A DNA stretch of 64,000 nt, taken from assembly GCF_003966655.1 (NCBI RefSeq), contig NZ_AP018795.1, forward strand, positions 1,082,001 to 1,146,000, read 5' to 3'. Under the pieces are notes generated by a model. The model was not told the DNA's origin. It searched no databases and saw nothing but the letters and a program-made list of their open reading frames with translations. This document shows positions 19,976-32,403 of the stretch, piece by piece; the first letter of the stretch is position 1, and every line of letters begins with the position of its first letter. This stretch comes from Acidithiobacillus ferridurans. Its GTDB lineage: Bacteria; Pseudomonadota; Gammaproteobacteria; Acidithiobacillales; Acidithiobacillaceae. Both the position numbers and the translations under genes were made by a program.

Positions 19976-20298
19976 CGGTTTTCTCCCCATTGCAAGAGGG
20001 TCGGCTCTTCGCCGACATTGTCATATTCTGCCCAGGTATCCACAGCGGCCTTGTAGGCTTGATCGAGGTTGCGCCGTCCGGCAGAAAAACGGCGGCGGAT
20101 CACCGCCTCGTCAATGTGGTGCCCGCCTTGGCGCACCCGATAGCCCACGGCCAGAATGGCGTCGAGGTTGTAGAGCTTGGTGAGGTAGTTTTTGCCGTCG
20201 GCCGCAGTTACCGAGGATTCCTCGGTAACTGGTTTCTCCTCTAGTTCGCCATCCGTAAAAATGTTCTTGAGGTGCAACCCCACGTTGTCCGTGCTCAC
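19972..20298 (-). pseudogene. In-frame fusion remnant: RhuM-like fragment joined to zeta-toxin C-terminus
   Basis: The 108-residue frame opens with GTG. Residues 1-54 (STDNVGLHLKNIF, LYNLDAILAVGYRVR) match the middle of RhuM-type virulence proteins; the preceding ELFDVSTDN part is only partly left in the DNA upstream. From about residue 55, QGGHHIDEAVIRRRFSAGRR and DTWAEYDN match the C-terminus of zeta-toxin/UDP-GlcNAc kinase-like proteins. The switch occurs at YRVR, a tetrapeptide compatible with both. Neither half carries its full domain, so no activity is expected. Confidence 0.6.
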
Positions 20299-20299
20299 G

Positions 20300-21223
20300 T
20301 CAAAGAGCTTTGCCGCTGCCGGTGGTGTGCCAGATGTAGCCGTTGCCGTTATCTTCGTCGATGCACTGGATCATGTGCTGCACGGCATAGACTTGGTAGG
20401 GCCGCATCATCATGAGCTTTTGCTCACCGGCGAGCAGCACCATGTAGCGGCTGATGGTCTGGCCAAGCTCGCACTTTTTCAGGAAGCGTTCGGCGAAGGC
20501 GTCGAGCTGGGTGATCTTGCGGTTGTCCTCGTCCGCGAATTCATAGACGGGCAGAAAGCGCTCGTCGGCATTGAAAGCGAAGTGGCGGGCGTTGTTGTTG
20601 GCGAAGTAGTAGGTCCGGTCGCCGTTGCTGACGATGAACAACTGCATGAAACAGAGCAGCGTCTTGGTGTAGCCGTTGCCGGGGTCGTGCTTGTATTCGA
20701 CGATCTGCTCCATGGCCCGGCGCGGATGGACACCCAGGGTCTTCAGCTCGATCTGCACGCAGGGCACGCCGTTGATGAGCAGGATGACGTCGTAGCGGTG
20801 GTGGCTGTAGTCGGTATTGATGCGCAGCTGGTGGATGACCTCGAAGGTGTTCTTGCACCAGTCCTTGAGGTTGACCAATGTGTAGTTGAGCGGCGTGCCG
20901 TCGTCGCGGGTGAAGGCATTGATGCTGCGTAGGGTCCTGGCGGCGGTAAAGACATCCGGGGTGACGATTTCTTCCAGCAGGCGGGCGAACTCGGCATCGG
21001 TGAGACGGACGCGGTTGAGCGCCTCGAATTTCTCGCGGAAGTTTTGCTCCAGCGCGGCGCGGTCATGAATATCGTCGCGATAGTCGTATTTGAGGTTTTG
21101 CAGGGTGCCGATGAAGCCGTATTCGATGGTGTCCTCGCGGACGGCGGAATGCGGGCGATCAGCGGGCCGACTGTAGGTGCCTGGAGCGTTGATTTGTTTC
21201 CGGGTGCGGTCTTCCGGTTTCAT
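20300..21223 (-). pseudogene. hsdR: Type I restriction endonuclease subunit HsdR, truncated after the Walker A motif
   Basis: Residues 1-307 are a clear HsdR N-terminal nuclease domain with the PD-(D/E)xK residues D145, E159 and K161 in RYDVILL...QIELK. The reading ends HTTGSGKAL, in the middle of the helicase Walker A motif, where intact HsdR continues with GSGKT for another 600-700 residues. The next bases encode, in another frame, LFDVSTDN of a RhuM-like protein. The motor domains are gone, so restriction activity is lost. The start ATG at 21223 fits family starts. Confidence 0.85.
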
Positions 21224-21390
21224 GCGTTCTCCAGCGACATGTTTTGGTGCATTCTACGCTGTTGGGCTTATAGGACAAAATTTTACCGCTTTCCGTTAAG
21301 TGGTGAGTCGCTTGCGTGACGGGATGCTGGCATTGCCAGCTCGCCCCGTCTGTGCCAAGGTCTATTCCTCCAACAGTTCCGAGTGCTTCC

Positions 21391-21828
21391 ATGCATATCT
21401 GGGTCGATGCCGACGCCTGCCCCAATGTCATCAAGGAAATTCTGTTTCGCGCCAGTACGCGTCTGAAACTGCCCCTGACTCTGGTCGCCAATCAGCCCCT
21501 GCGCGTGCCCCACACTGCTCATATTCGCAGTGTGGTAGTGCCGGGAGGCTTTGATGTGGCCGACGATGAAATCGTGCGCTGCATTGAAGCGGGCGATCTG
21601 GTCATCACCGCCGATATTCCCCTAGCCGCTGCTGTGCTGAAAAAAAATGGCCATGCCCTCAGCCCGCGCGGCGAGCGGTATTCCCCCGAAACCATCCGCG
21701 AGCGCCTGCGGATACGGGATATGATGGAGCAACTTCGAGATTCCGGCGTCCGTACCGGCGGTCCCGCCACCCTGAGTCAAGCCGACCGGCAGGCCTTTGC
21801 CAACGCTCTGGATTTCCTCTTGCGTTAA
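21391..21828 (+). CDS. YaiI/YqxD (UPF0178) family protein
   Basis: The 145 residues begin [20 protein letters not shown], with a PIN/NYN-like acidic motif (DADACP), then [29 protein letters not shown] and NPRG-like SPRGERYS. The family is widespread and resembles nucleases of the NYN fold; its role is not established. ATG at 21391 is the homology start; the frame is open for 75 bases before it. Confidence 0.93.
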   Translation: MHIWVDADACPNVIKEILFRASTRLKLPLTLVANQPLRVPHTAHIRSVVVPGGFDVADDEIVRCIEAGDLVITADIPLAAAVLKKNGHALSPRGERYSPETIRERLRIRDMMEQLRDSGVRTGGPATLSQADRQAFANALDFLLR

Positions 21829-21897
21829 TAGACTGATAACGCTATCCTTGCGAACTTTTCCGGGCAGTCCCGGCGAAACCCTTGTTGGAGGTCTGTG

Positions 21898-22209
21898 ATG
21901 TACGCGGTCATTGAAAATGGTGGCAAGCAGTATCGGGTGACAGTGGGCGACAAGCTCCGGCTCGAAAAGATGGAAGTAGAGCCGGGAGCCGAACTTGCAC
22001 TGGACCGTGTGCTCATGGTCGGCGTTGGTGAGGACGTCCAGGTAGGACGACCTCTGGTGGAAGGTGCCGCAGTGAAAGCCACCGTACTCAGCCAGGGCCG
22101 CGCGAAAAAGGTACATATTTTCAAGATGCGTCGGCGCAAGCACTACCGTAAGCAGCAGGGCCATCGTCAGTACTTTACCGAAGTCCGCATTACCGGCATT
22201 GAAGCCTAA
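21898..22209 (+). CDS. rplU: 50S ribosomal protein L21
   Basis: The 103 residues start [14 protein letters not shown] and include [13 protein letters not shown]-type basic residues near the end, typical of L21, which binds 23S rRNA with L20. GGAGG lies upstream of the ATG. rplU-rpmA-obgE order is standard. Confidence 0.98.
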   Translation: MYAVIENGGKQYRVTVGDKLRLEKMEVEPGAELALDRVLMVGVGEDVQVGRPLVEGAAVKATVLSQGRAKKVHIFKMRRRKHYRKQQGHRQYFTEVRITGIEA

Positions 22210-22220
22210 GGAGCACAATC

Positions 22221-24784
<2,564 letters not shown>

Positions 24785-24788
<4 letters not shown>

Positions 24789-25261
24789 TTCGTACCGGCT
24801 CCCGGGGCATCGTCGTCCCTTAGTGAACAAATCCCCACGTCCTGCATGCCAAGACAGGTACCATAGAGATAGAGGCTGTGGTCGCTGATAAAAAAGCCCT
24901 GGTTCGCAGCGAGCTCCCGCTGCCGGGCCTCCAGCATCTCATCGAAAAACTCCAGCACCTTACCACAGGCGGTACACACCATATGATCGTGGTGGCCGGT
25001 TTCATTGAGCTCAAAGACCGCCTTATCGCCCTCGAAGTGGTGCCTTCGCACCAATCCGGCCATTTCAAACTGTGTAAGCACTCGATAGACCGTCGCCAGG
25101 CCCACTTCTTCACCGGTCTCCAGCAACAGCCGGTAAATTTCCTCGGCCGTAAGATGCCGTGCGTCGCTGTCCTCAAAAATGCGGAGTATCTTCAGCCGCG
25201 GCAAGGTCGCCTTGAGACCGGCGCGTTTCAATTCATCGCTGTTCATTCGTTCGTCGATCAT
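24785..25261 (-). CDS. fur: Ferric uptake regulator Fur
   Basis: Iron-responsive repressor. The 158 residues show the winged helix LKRAGLKATLPRLKILRIF and GLATVYRVLTQFEMAGLV, the metal site HHDHMVC, and CTACGKV, with a closing NHSLYLYG-type segment (SDHSLYLYGTC). The C-terminal CxxC of some Furs is relaxed to CLGMQDVGIC. ATG at 25261 is used; a second ATG five codons later is possible. Divergent from bamE, a common gammaproteobacterial arrangement. No convincing Fur box was seen between them. Confidence 0.95.
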
Positions 25262-25327
25262 TCGCTCGTAGCAATAGCCATGCGTAATGGTTTAGGATAG
25301 TTGCACCTGACGCCCAAGACAAGGACC

Positions 25328-25675
25328 ATGAGAAGCTTCCGCCTGATTATTCTGCTTACTTTCTGTGCCCTACCGCTCGGCGCCTGCAGCATTTACCGCG
25401 TCAGTGTGCAACAGGGCAATGTCATCACCGCCAAGGAGCTGGCTGAACTACACCCGGGAATGGATGAGCTGCAGGTGCGCGCCATCCTTGGCTCGCCACT
25501 CCTGCAGGACCCGTGGCATCCCCATCAGTGGGTGTATGCCTACAGCTTCAAACCGGCCTATGGCAATACGGAGGTCCGCAAGGTGCTGGTGCTTTTTGAC
25601 AAGGACGACAAGCTGACCGGCGTGCAGGGAGACGTACGGAGCACCACGCCGACGACAGCGGCCACTGCGTCTTAG
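25328..25675 (+). CDS. bamE: Outer membrane protein assembly factor BamE (lipoprotein)
   Basis: Small lipoprotein of the BAM complex. The 115 residues have a signal peptide ending in the lipobox LPLGAC (lipid-modified C20), then the BamE core with AKELAELHPGMDELQVRAIL and a QWVYAYSF strand. ATG at 25328 is chosen because it gives a standard signal peptide. It overlaps the convergent ratA end by 4 bases. Confidence 0.93.
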   Translation: MRSFRLIILLTFCALPLGACSIYRVSVQQGNVITAKELAELHPGMDELQVRAILGSPLLQDPWHPHQWVYAYSFKPAYGNTEVRKVLVLFDKDDKLTGVQGDVRSTTPTTAATAS

Positions 25676-26157
25676 GGATGGCCGGAGTGCGGGGCGTCCC
25701 CAGGTTCTTGTGCCCCCAACGCGCGCGGCTGGCCATATACGGCCCGCGCACGTTGAGCGAAGCGTTGCACCATGGTTTCCGCCGCCTGCTTGAATATGGG
25801 TTCTAGAAACGCACCCAACAACCGGGACGCGAACTCAAAACGCATATCCAGGGTTACTTTGGTACCCCTGGCGTCCGGTTCCAGTTGCCAGAGCCCTTCC
25901 AGAAAGCGGAAGGGACCATTGACCAGCCGCACCTCCGCCATCTTGGGCCGCTGATAACGATTTTTGGTGGTGAAGGATTTGCCAAAAGCGCCGTGGGAGA
26001 TGGTGATCTCGGCAACCACTTCATCCTCCTTCGACTGGATGATCCGGGTTCGCCCACACCAGGGTAAAAATTGCGGATAGGCGCGGATATCCTCTATCAG
26101 GGCAAAAATCTGCGCCGCGCTGTAAGGCAGCACGGCGGTCTTACAAATATGATGCAT
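25672..26157 (-). CDS. ratA: RatA/COQ10-type START-domain protein
   Basis: The 161 residues show the family start KTAVLPYSAAQIFALIEDIRAYPQFLPWC and the single SRPBCC hydrophobic-pocket domain. Homologues are described both as ribosome association toxin RatA and as COQ10-like ubiquinone-binding chaperones; the sequence does not discriminate. It sits between bamE and smpB, the conserved neighbourhood, although rnfH is absent here and a phospholipase D-like gene separates it from smpB. Confidence 0.9.
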   Translation of the reverse strand: MHHICKTAVLPYSAAQIFALIEDIRAYPQFLPWCGRTRIIQSKEDEVVAEITISHGAFGKSFTTKNRYQRPKMAEVRLVNGPFRFLEGLWQLEPDARGTKVTLDMRFEFASRLLGAFLEPIFKQAAETMVQRFAQRARAVYGQPRALGAQEPGDAPHSGHP

Positions 26158-26166
26158 GAAATCCTC

Positions 26167-27336
26167 TCAATATCGGCGCTGCCCCAGCGCGCGCGCCTGC
26201 ACCCAACGATCTATCTGTACCAAAAACCATTCCACGACCCGCCGCCAGCGGGGCCGTTTGCGCCAGGGCTCCGGGTCGATGTTCCGCGCCTGGGCGAATT
26301 CACGTAAAAACAGGGTATGCAGCAACAGCGCCGCGAGGGGAGCGCGCAGCTCCAGGTTCAGTTCATGATTGAACCACAGGCTCAGAAAATCGAGATTCGC
26401 GGAGCCGATGGATGCCCAGGAATCATCCACCAGCAGATATTTCGCATGCAGAAAGGCACCCTCATATTCGTATATATGCACTCCTCTGCGCATCAGCTTT
26501 TGATAGTACGCCTGAATCCCAAATCGCAAAAGCGGGTGATCGGTGATTCTGCCGGCGAGCAGAAGCCTGACGTCGACACCCCGTTGAACGGCATGATATA
26601 CCGCCCGCAGGACGATAGGATCGGGATTGAAATAGGGGGTAGCGATCCAGATACTGCGATGCGCCGCACGGATGGCGGCGAGCAGACGGCGACGCACCGC
26701 CAGATTTTTCGGCGGCGCCCCCTCTACGAAACGGCCAAAACCCCACCACAAGGTATCGGAGGGGAAAGATGCCGCCATGCCCGGCGACGGAAGCGACTCG
26801 GGGCGATGACGAAAAAAAATCTGGCGACCTTGTTCCGCCAAGTGACCACGACAGGCAAAGAGCGTCTCACGATAGGGCACGGTACCGGGAACGCCGGTGA
26901 GCCAGTCATCCGCAATCGCGAAACCACCGACCGCAACCCACTTACCATCCACCACGACGATGCGCCGGTGGCTGCGTCGCAGCCTTTTTTCCAGCCCTTT
27001 GGTTTGCAGGTGATGGTACCAGTGTAACCGGGCACCAGCGGCGCGCAACTCAGCCGCCCAGGCGCCCGGAAAGCCGCGGCTGCCCACAGCGTCCAGGGTG
27101 ATATAGACCTCTACCCCAGCCGCCGCCTTGTCGCAGAGGATACGCACGACACGCCGGGGCCAGTCGCCTCCGGCAAAAATATAGTTCTCAAAGAGAATCT
27201 CGTTGTGCGCGTCGCGCAGGCACTGCTCCAGCCATTCGGCGATAGCAGGCATCTCGCTCAGCAGCACGGCTGCGGGAATGGGCTCCCAGCGTCTTTGGCG
27301 ATGCGCCGCGAAATGGTCGGGCAACAGCTTCGGCAC
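26167..27336 (-). CDS. Cardiolipin synthase-like phospholipase D family protein
   Basis: The 389 residues have two PLD repeats. The second HKD motif is intact (HAKYLLVDD near 295, followed by GSANLD). The first reads HRRIVVVDG (H123, R125, D130), with arginine where the motif has lysine. Homologues of the ClsB type make cardiolipin from phosphatidylglycerol and another phospholipid. Starts with GTG at 27336. The HxR change might reduce activity; related proteins would need comparing. Confidence 0.85.
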   Translation of the reverse strand: MPKLLPDHFAAHRQRRWEPIPAAVLLSEMPAIAEWLEQCLRDAHNEILFENYIFAGGDWPRRVVRILCDKAAAGVEVYITLDAVGSRGFPGAWAAELRAAGARLHWYHHLQTKGLEKRLRRSHRRIVVVDGKWVAVGGFAIADDWLTGVPGTVPYRETLFACRGHLAEQGRQIFFRHRPESLPSPGMAASFPSDTLWWGFGRFVEGAPPKNLAVRRRLLAAIRAAHRSIWIATPYFNPDPIVLRAVYHAVQRGVDVRLLLAGRITDHPLLRFGIQAYYQKLMRRGVHIYEYEGAFLHAKYLLVDDSWASIGSANLDFLSLWFNHELNLELRAPLAALLLHTLFLREFAQARNIDPEPWRKRPRWRRVVEWFLVQIDRWVQARALGQRRY

Positions 27337-27404
27337 GTCTTCAGGCTCCGCTATGGTGCATGCTGGTTACCTTCCACAGGAACAACGACAAAGTCAATGC
27401 CACC

Positions 27405-27434
27405 TTTCTGCGCGCTGGCCTTTTCCCGTACAAT
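27405..27434 (+). promoter_or_regulatory. Possible sigma-70 promoter of smpB
   Basis: A good -10 box TACAAT (27429-27434) is preceded 18 bases upstream by TTTCTG, a weak -35. It lies 29 bases before the smpB ATG, which has GGGAGG nearby. Confidence 0.35.
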
Positions 27435-27463
27435 ACGCGACTGACCGGCACGGGAGGTGCAGG

Positions 27464-27925
27464 ATGAGCAGCACAATCGCCCTCAATCGCGAGGCGAAAC
27501 ATGATTACTTCATTGAAGAGCGCTTTGAGGCCGGCATGGTCTTGGAGGGCTGGGAGGTGAAGTCCCTGCGTGCCAATCGGCTCACTCTCAAAGACAGTTA
27601 TATCATCGTCAAAAATGCGGAACTCTGGTTGCTGGGCGCGCACATCAGTCCACTGCTTACCGCCAGCACTCATATAAACCCTGACCCGACACGTACCCGC
27701 AAGCTGCTGATGCACAGGGAACAGATCAATCGCATGATCGGTAGTGTCGAGCGCAAGGGCTTTACGATCGTGCCCCTGGCCATGTACTGGAAGCAGGGCC
27801 GTGCCAAAGTGGAAATCGCACTGGTGAAGGGCAAACAGGAGCACGACAAACGTGCCACGGTCAAAGACCGGGAGTGGCAGCGGGACAGGGCGCGCATCAT
27901 GAAGGGCGGAGCGCGGGATGTCTGA
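27464..27925 (+). CDS. smpB: SsrA-binding protein SmpB
   Basis: Partner of tmRNA in trans-translation. The 153 residues include [31 protein letters not shown] and the basic tail [13 protein letters not shown]-type ([20 protein letters not shown]). ATG at 27464 is the homology start. It overlaps the next gene by 8 bases. No ssrA gene was seen nearby. Confidence 0.96.
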   Translation: MSSTIALNREAKHDYFIEERFEAGMVLEGWEVKSLRANRLTLKDSYIIVKNAELWLLGAHISPLLTASTHINPDPTRTRKLLMHREQINRMIGSVERKGFTIVPLAMYWKQGRAKVEIALVKGKQEHDKRATVKDREWQRDRARIMKGGARDV

Positions 27926-29588
27926 ACGGCGTCAGGGGACTTTTCTCTTTCAGGCGCTGATTCTGTTCCTTTTTGCCTTCTGGCTGTTGGCCTTTCATAC
28001 CGGAAATTCCAGCCTCTGGGACATCGATGAGCCCAATAATGCCCAGGCGCTGAAAGAAATGATGGTGCATCACAACCTGGTGGTCCCCACCTTCAACGCC
28101 GCGCTGCGTCCCGACAAGCCCATCCTCAATTACTGGTTGATGTGGGCCGGGGTACACGTGCTGGGAATGAACAGTTGGGGCCTGCGTATCGGCTCGGTGG
28201 CGATGGGGGCGCTGCTGGTATTCTATCTGGCGCTGGCTTTGCGTCGCCCCTATGGGGAGCAGACTGCGCTGCTGGCCGGACTACTGGCTGCCACAGCCCT
28301 CCATAGCCAGATCATCTTCCGGGCCGCAGTACCGGATCCTCTGTTGATTCTCTTTGTCACTATCACACTGGTTTCCTACCTGCGGGGTTATCTTTACCCG
28401 GAAAAAGCGAAGCGTGACTATCTGATCGCCTACGCAGCGATGGGGTTGGCGACCCTGGCCAAAGGCCCCATAGGCTTCCTCCTGCCTGGCCTTGTCATTG
28501 TGGTTTTCCTGCTGCTGCGCCGGGAACTGCCGGATCTTTGGCGCCGCGGCCGCCTGGCGTGGGGTATCCCACTGTTTTTGGTCGTCACCCTACCCTGGTA
28601 TCTGGCGGTGGGTATAGAGACCCATTGGGCCTGGGATCGCCTGTTCATTGACCAGCAGAACATCGATCGCTACGCCGCCGCCATGCAGGGTCATTCGGGT
28701 CCGATTTACTATTATCTCTTCACCATAGCGCTGGCGCTGCTGCCCTGGACGATTTTTCTGCCGCAAACCATTGCGGAAATCTGGCAGAGACGGGCAACGC
28801 TGCTGCAACAGGCACCCGCTGATACCTTCATGCTGGTCTGGGCCGTTATCTGGGTCGCTTTTTTCAGCCTCGGCGCCACCAAGCTCCCCAATTACGTCTG
28901 GGAAGCCTACCCCCCGCTCTTCGTCCTTATCGCGGCGCGCCTTTACCGGGCGTTGAACGGGACGGAGCCCCTCGGTCGTCGCGGTGTCGTCCTGTCCCTC
29001 GTGGCATTATTGCTGGTGGGTGTCATCCTGGCGGCCCTGGGGGCCTGGCTGGTACCGGAAAAAATTCCGCCCCTGGGCAGCATGGCCTATCTGGGCCTGC
29101 CCTATATCGCCGCGGCAATGCTCGGTCTGCTCTTCGCCTGGCGAGGCCTGCTGCTGCCGATCATCAGCAGTCTCGGAGCAGGCGCGGTAGCCCTCACGGC
29201 CTGCCTGGTATTGCTGGCCATGCCCGCCCTGAATGTCTTGAAACCCTCGGTGACCATGGGTCGCATGATCCGCGCGAGTGTCGGCGCACGACCCTACGCC
29301 ATCGCGACCTGGCAGTGGTTTGAGCCCAGTTTTCTTTTTTATGCCGGGCGTGGCGCCATGCGCGTGCATCAGTTGAAAAACCCGCAGGCGATCCGGCGCG
29401 TCGTTGCCGATGGCCACGGCACCGCCTATCTCGCCCTGCCGACCCGCGATATACCGGCCCTGCGGACAGGCTTACCCGGAGCGTTGCATGTACAGGAACT
29501 CTACTCGGGTTATGAACTCTATAGTCGGCAGCATATCGCCCTGTTACGCATCGAGTCCCCCATATCTCAGGAGAAAAACGGATCATGA
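27918..29588 (+). CDS. ArnT-like glycosyltransferase family 39 membrane protein
   Basis: GT-C fold transferase of 556 residues with about 12 membrane spans. The first periplasmic loop carries the acidic catalytic pattern [16 protein letters not shown] (about 33-48), then [12 protein letters not shown] and an [11 protein letters not shown] motif, as in enzymes moving sugars such as aminoarabinose from undecaprenyl phosphate to lipid A. The donor and acceptor are not shown by the sequence. It overlaps smpB and the downstream DsbG-like gene. Confidence 0.88.
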   Translation: MSERRQGTFLFQALILFLFAFWLLAFHTGNSSLWDIDEPNNAQALKEMMVHHNLVVPTFNAALRPDKPILNYWLMWAGVHVLGMNSWGLRIGSVAMGALLVFYLALALRRPYGEQTALLAGLLAATALHSQIIFRAAVPDPLLILFVTITLVSYLRGYLYPEKAKRDYLIAYAAMGLATLAKGPIGFLLPGLVIVVFLLLRRELPDLWRRGRLAWGIPLFLVVTLPWYLAVGIETHWAWDRLFIDQQNIDRYAAAMQGHSGPIYYYLFTIALALLPWTIFLPQTIAEIWQRRATLLQQAPADTFMLVWAVIWVAFFSLGATKLPNYVWEAYPPLFVLIAARLYRALNGTEPLGRRGVVLSLVALLLVGVILAALGAWLVPEKIPPLGSMAYLGLPYIAAAMLGLLFAWRGLLLPIISSLGAGAVALTACLVLLAMPALNVLKPSVTMGRMIRASVGARPYAIATWQWFEPSFLFYAGRGAMRVHQLKNPQAIRRVVADGHGTAYLALPTRDIPALRTGLPGALHVQELYSGYELYSRQHIALLRIESPISQEKNGS

Positions 29589-30196
29589 CGATTGTTCACG
29601 CAATTCAGACCCTGGCTCGTTCGCTGGCGATTGGCGGGGTCATCCTGACCACGGGCGTCGGCATCGCCCAGGGGGCGACAGCGGCCGCCGATCATGATCT
29701 CGACTACTGGCAAGCCCTGAGCCACACCCACTACATCGAAGAAGGCAGCAAGGGGCCCATCCTCTATGATTTTCTGGATCCCAACTGTCCCTATTGCCAT
29801 CAGACTTATGTCTGGCTGCAAAATCCCGTTGATGGTGGACAATTGCGCGTGCGCTTCGTCATCGTCGGTTTCCTGTCGCCTAGCAGCAAGGGCAAGGCTG
29901 CGGCCATTCTCGCGGCACCCGAACCTCTGGCCGCCCTCCGGCGGACGGAAAAAGGTTTTGCCATGACCCAAAACGGTCCGGAAGGCGGCATCAAGCCTGC
30001 CGACGCCGCAGTAATCGCCAATGTGCAGAAGCAACTTCAATTCAACCAGTCCCGTCTCGATGGCAAAGAATCTGAACTTTTTGGGATGGAAGGTGCCGCG
30101 GTGCCTTTTCTGGTCTACCAGCGGGGCAAAAAAATCCATTACCTTTTAGGCCCGCCCGACAACGCACAATGGAAAGACCTGCTCGACGCTTCATGA
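29585..30196 (+). CDS. DsbG/DsbC-like periplasmic thiol-disulfide protein (single-domain)
   Basis: The 203 residues have a signal peptide (about 1-35) and a thioredoxin-fold domain with the active site NCPYC (C68, C71) and a cis-proline in GAAVPFLVY. CPYC and the spacing resemble DsbG, but the N-terminal dimerisation domain is missing, so it is probably monomeric. ATG overlaps the transferase stop, and its own stop overlaps dsbB, suggesting DsbB re-oxidises it. Confidence 0.85.
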   Translation: MTIVHAIQTLARSLAIGGVILTTGVGIAQGATAAADHDLDYWQALSHTHYIEEGSKGPILYDFLDPNCPYCHQTYVWLQNPVDGGQLRVRFVIVGFLSPSSKGKAAAILAAPEPLAALRRTEKGFAMTQNGPEGGIKPADAAVIANVQKQLQFNQSRLDGKESELFGMEGAAVPFLVYQRGKKIHYLLGPPDNAQWKDLLDAS

Positions 30197-30705
30197 GCCC
30201 AGCGAGGCTGTCCGGCCTGATTGCGGTGCTGGTGGCGGGCGCGGCGGCCGGTGCCTTTGTCCTGGTCCTCTGGCTGCAATTCGCACGAGGCTACGAACCG
30301 TGCAGTCTCTGTGTGTATCAGCGCCTGGCCAATATCGCCGTGCTGCTCATCGTCGTGATGGGATTTTTCTGGACGAGGGTGGCACGGCGCGGATTGTGGA
30401 TGCTGGCCAGTGCCTATGCCCTGGCGGGCGCAGGGCTTGCCGGCTGGCAATGGCATCTCAGCGCGATCGCAAGCCACGCACCCGAGGCATGCGCAGCGGT
30501 GAGTATCTTCCGGAGTGGGCGCAGTTTCGGGCCTTGGGGCAAAGAGGCAGCCTCGGTCTTCTCGGGACAGGGCTCCTGTGCCGCCGCCGGAGCCCGCACC
30601 CTGGCTGGATGGCCCGTTACGCACTGGAGTCTGGTCTTTTTCCTCACCTGCGCCGTACTGCTGTGGCTTGCCCAATGGCTTTGCGGACGGCAGGACAGGC
30701 GTTAG
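30193..30705 (+). CDS. dsbB: Disulfide bond formation protein DsbB
   Basis: Quinone-coupled inner-membrane oxidase of periplasmic dithiol proteins. The 170 residues have four membrane spans, the first cysteine pair C37/C40 in EPCSLCVYQR and the second periplasmic pair C100 and C129. ATG at 30193 overlaps the DsbG-like stop (ATGA). Confidence 0.93.
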   Translation: MSPARLSGLIAVLVAGAAAGAFVLVLWLQFARGYEPCSLCVYQRLANIAVLLIVVMGFFWTRVARRGLWMLASAYALAGAGLAGWQWHLSAIASHAPEACAAVSIFRSGRSFGPWGKEAASVFSGQGSCAAAGARTLAGWPVTHWSLVFFLTCAVLLWLAQWLCGRQDRR

Positions 30706-30738
30706 GCCTCGACCACAGAAACAGGGTTTCCGACTTCT

Positions 30739-31872
30739 TCAGTTTGGCCATCGCCAGTCACGACGCAGGGTTTCCAGTACGTCAAGCGCCCGACCCGTGT
30801 CCAGGGCGAGCGCATTCACATGCCCCATTTTACGCCGCGGTCTAGCCTCCTTTTTCCCGTACAGGTGGGGCTTGAGCTGGGGATGACGCAGCAGCGCATC
30901 CCAGTCCGGGCTACCCCTATCCCAGAGATCACCCAGCAAGTTCATCATCACCACGGGGCTGATCAGGCGGGTATCCCCGAGAGGCAGACCGCAGAGGGTC
31001 CGCACCTGTTGGTCGAACTGGCTGTGCACACAGGCGTCCACGGTAAAATGACCACTGTTATGAGGACGGGGCGCCATCTCGTTCACCAACAGTTGGCCCG
31101 CGCCATCCACAAAAAATTCGACCGCCAACACACCGACATAATCCAGCGCCCCGGCAATCCGAGCGGCGCTGTATCGCGCCCGTTCCTGCAGCGGCTCGAC
31201 GGCACGGGCGGGTACGATGCTGAGGTCGAGAACGCCCCGATAATGGATATTTTCGGCCATCGGGTAGAACACCATCATGCCATCGCTGGTGCGTGCCAGA
31301 ATGATGGAAAGCTCCTGAGCCAGCGCAACGCGCCCTTCCAGCACCGCTTCCGTCTCTCCCAGTGATGCCCAGGCGGCAGCCAGGTCTGCTGCGGAAGCCA
31401 CATCGATCTGCCCCTTGCCGTCATAACCGAGACGCGCAGTCTTGAGAATGGCTGGAAAGGGCACATTTGCCGCTGCCGCTGCCAGGTCGGCGGCGCTGCG
31501 CAGCAGTGCGAAAGGCGCAACAGCCAGATTCAGGTCGCGGAAAAAGGCCTTTTCCCGTGCCCGATCCTGGGCAATGGCCACCGCCGCGACGCCGGGGTGC
31601 ATCGGTACCTCCCGGGCGACACGCTCCAAGGCAGCCAGCGGAACATTCTCAAATTCCGTAGTAACCGCCGCACAGGTACCCGTCAACTCCCGTAATGCGT
31701 GGATATCGTCATAGGCCGCGCAGAGATGGCGGTCTGCCACCGCGGCGGCGGGACAATCCGGATCGGGGTCCAGTACCCATACGCTGTAGCCGACGCGCCG
31801 GGCGGCGAGGGCAAACATCTGACCGAGTTGTCCGCCGCCGAGCATACCGAGAGTGGCGCCGGGCAGGATCAA
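30739..31872 (-). CDS. purK: 5-(carboxyamino)imidazole ribonucleotide synthase
   Basis: ATP-grasp enzyme making N5-CAIR in purine synthesis. The 377 residues start [19 protein letters not shown] and include [41 protein letters not shown] and the terminal MGHVNAL. TTG at 31872 is the best start: it overlaps the purE stop as TTGA and begins where homology begins; no earlier in-frame start is supported. Confidence 0.94.
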   Translation of the reverse strand: MILPGATLGMLGGGQLGQMFALAARRVGYSVWVLDPDPDCPAAAVADRHLCAAYDDIHALRELTGTCAAVTTEFENVPLAALERVAREVPMHPGVAAVAIAQDRAREKAFFRDLNLAVAPFALLRSAADLAAAAANVPFPAILKTARLGYDGKGQIDVASAADLAAAWASLGETEAVLEGRVALAQELSIILARTSDGMMVFYPMAENIHYRGVLDLSIVPARAVEPLQERARYSAARIAGALDYVGVLAVEFFVDGAGQLLVNEMAPRPHNSGHFTVDACVHSQFDQQVRTLCGLPLGDTRLISPVVMMNLLGDLWDRGSPDWDALLRHPQLKPHLYGKKEARPRRKMGHVNALALDTGRALDVLETLRRDWRWPN

Positions 31873-32366
31873 AGGCCGGTCTCCGGCAAGGTCATGGCCA
31901 TCACTGCAGTCTCCTGGCGCGCGCGAAAATCCAAGAGGCGCAGGGCCAGCGCGGCATCGGCACCAGCCAGCATCGCGGCAGCAAACAGGGCAGCATTGGC
32001 AGCACCCGCCGCGCCGATGGCAAAGGTGGCCACCGGCACCCCCTTTGGCATCTGCACGATAGACAATAGAGAATCCAGGCCTTGCAGATGCCGGGAAGGC
32101 ACCGGCACGCCGAGCACCGGCACGATGGTCTTGGCCGCCAGCATACCGGGCAGGTGCGCAGCGCCGCCAGCGCCGGCAATGATGCATCGCAACCCCCGCG
32201 GCGCGGCACCAGCCGCATAGTCAAAAAGGAGGTCCGGCGTGCGGTGTGCGGATACGACACGCTGTTCGCAGGGAATGGCCATCGCCTGCAGATGTTCCAC
32301 CGCGGCGCGCATCACTTCCCAGTCACTTTCGCTGCCCATCACCACACCGACTACCGGTTGTTCCAT
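31869..32366 (-). CDS. purE: 5-(carboxyamino)imidazole ribonucleotide mutase
   Basis: Converts N5-CAIR to CAIR. The 165 residues show [23 protein letters not shown], and [13 protein letters not shown] with the catalytic histidine, then [13 protein letters not shown] at 32366 is the homology start. Overlaps purK by 4 bases and is divergent from trmB. Confidence 0.96.
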   Translation of the reverse strand: MEQPVVGVVMGSESDWEVMRAAVEHLQAMAIPCEQRVVSAHRTPDLLFDYAAGAAPRGLRCIIAGAGGAAHLPGMLAAKTIVPVLGVPVPSRHLQGLDSLLSIVQMPKGVPVATFAIGAAGAANAALFAAAMLAGADAALALRLLDFRARQETAVMAMTLPETGL

Positions 32367-32403
32367 ACCTGCCCCTCTACGCCCTGACCCCAAACGGGTT
32401 ATA

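Noticed and set aside
25262-25327. Possible Fur box between fur and bamE
   Set aside because: No 19-bp GATAATGATAATCATTATC-like match or repeated GATAAT hexamers could be found.
25672-26157. ratA and bamE as a toxin-antitoxin pair
   Set aside because: They are convergent, and RatA homologues belong equally to the COQ10 lipid-binding family; neighbouring conserved genes explain the position.
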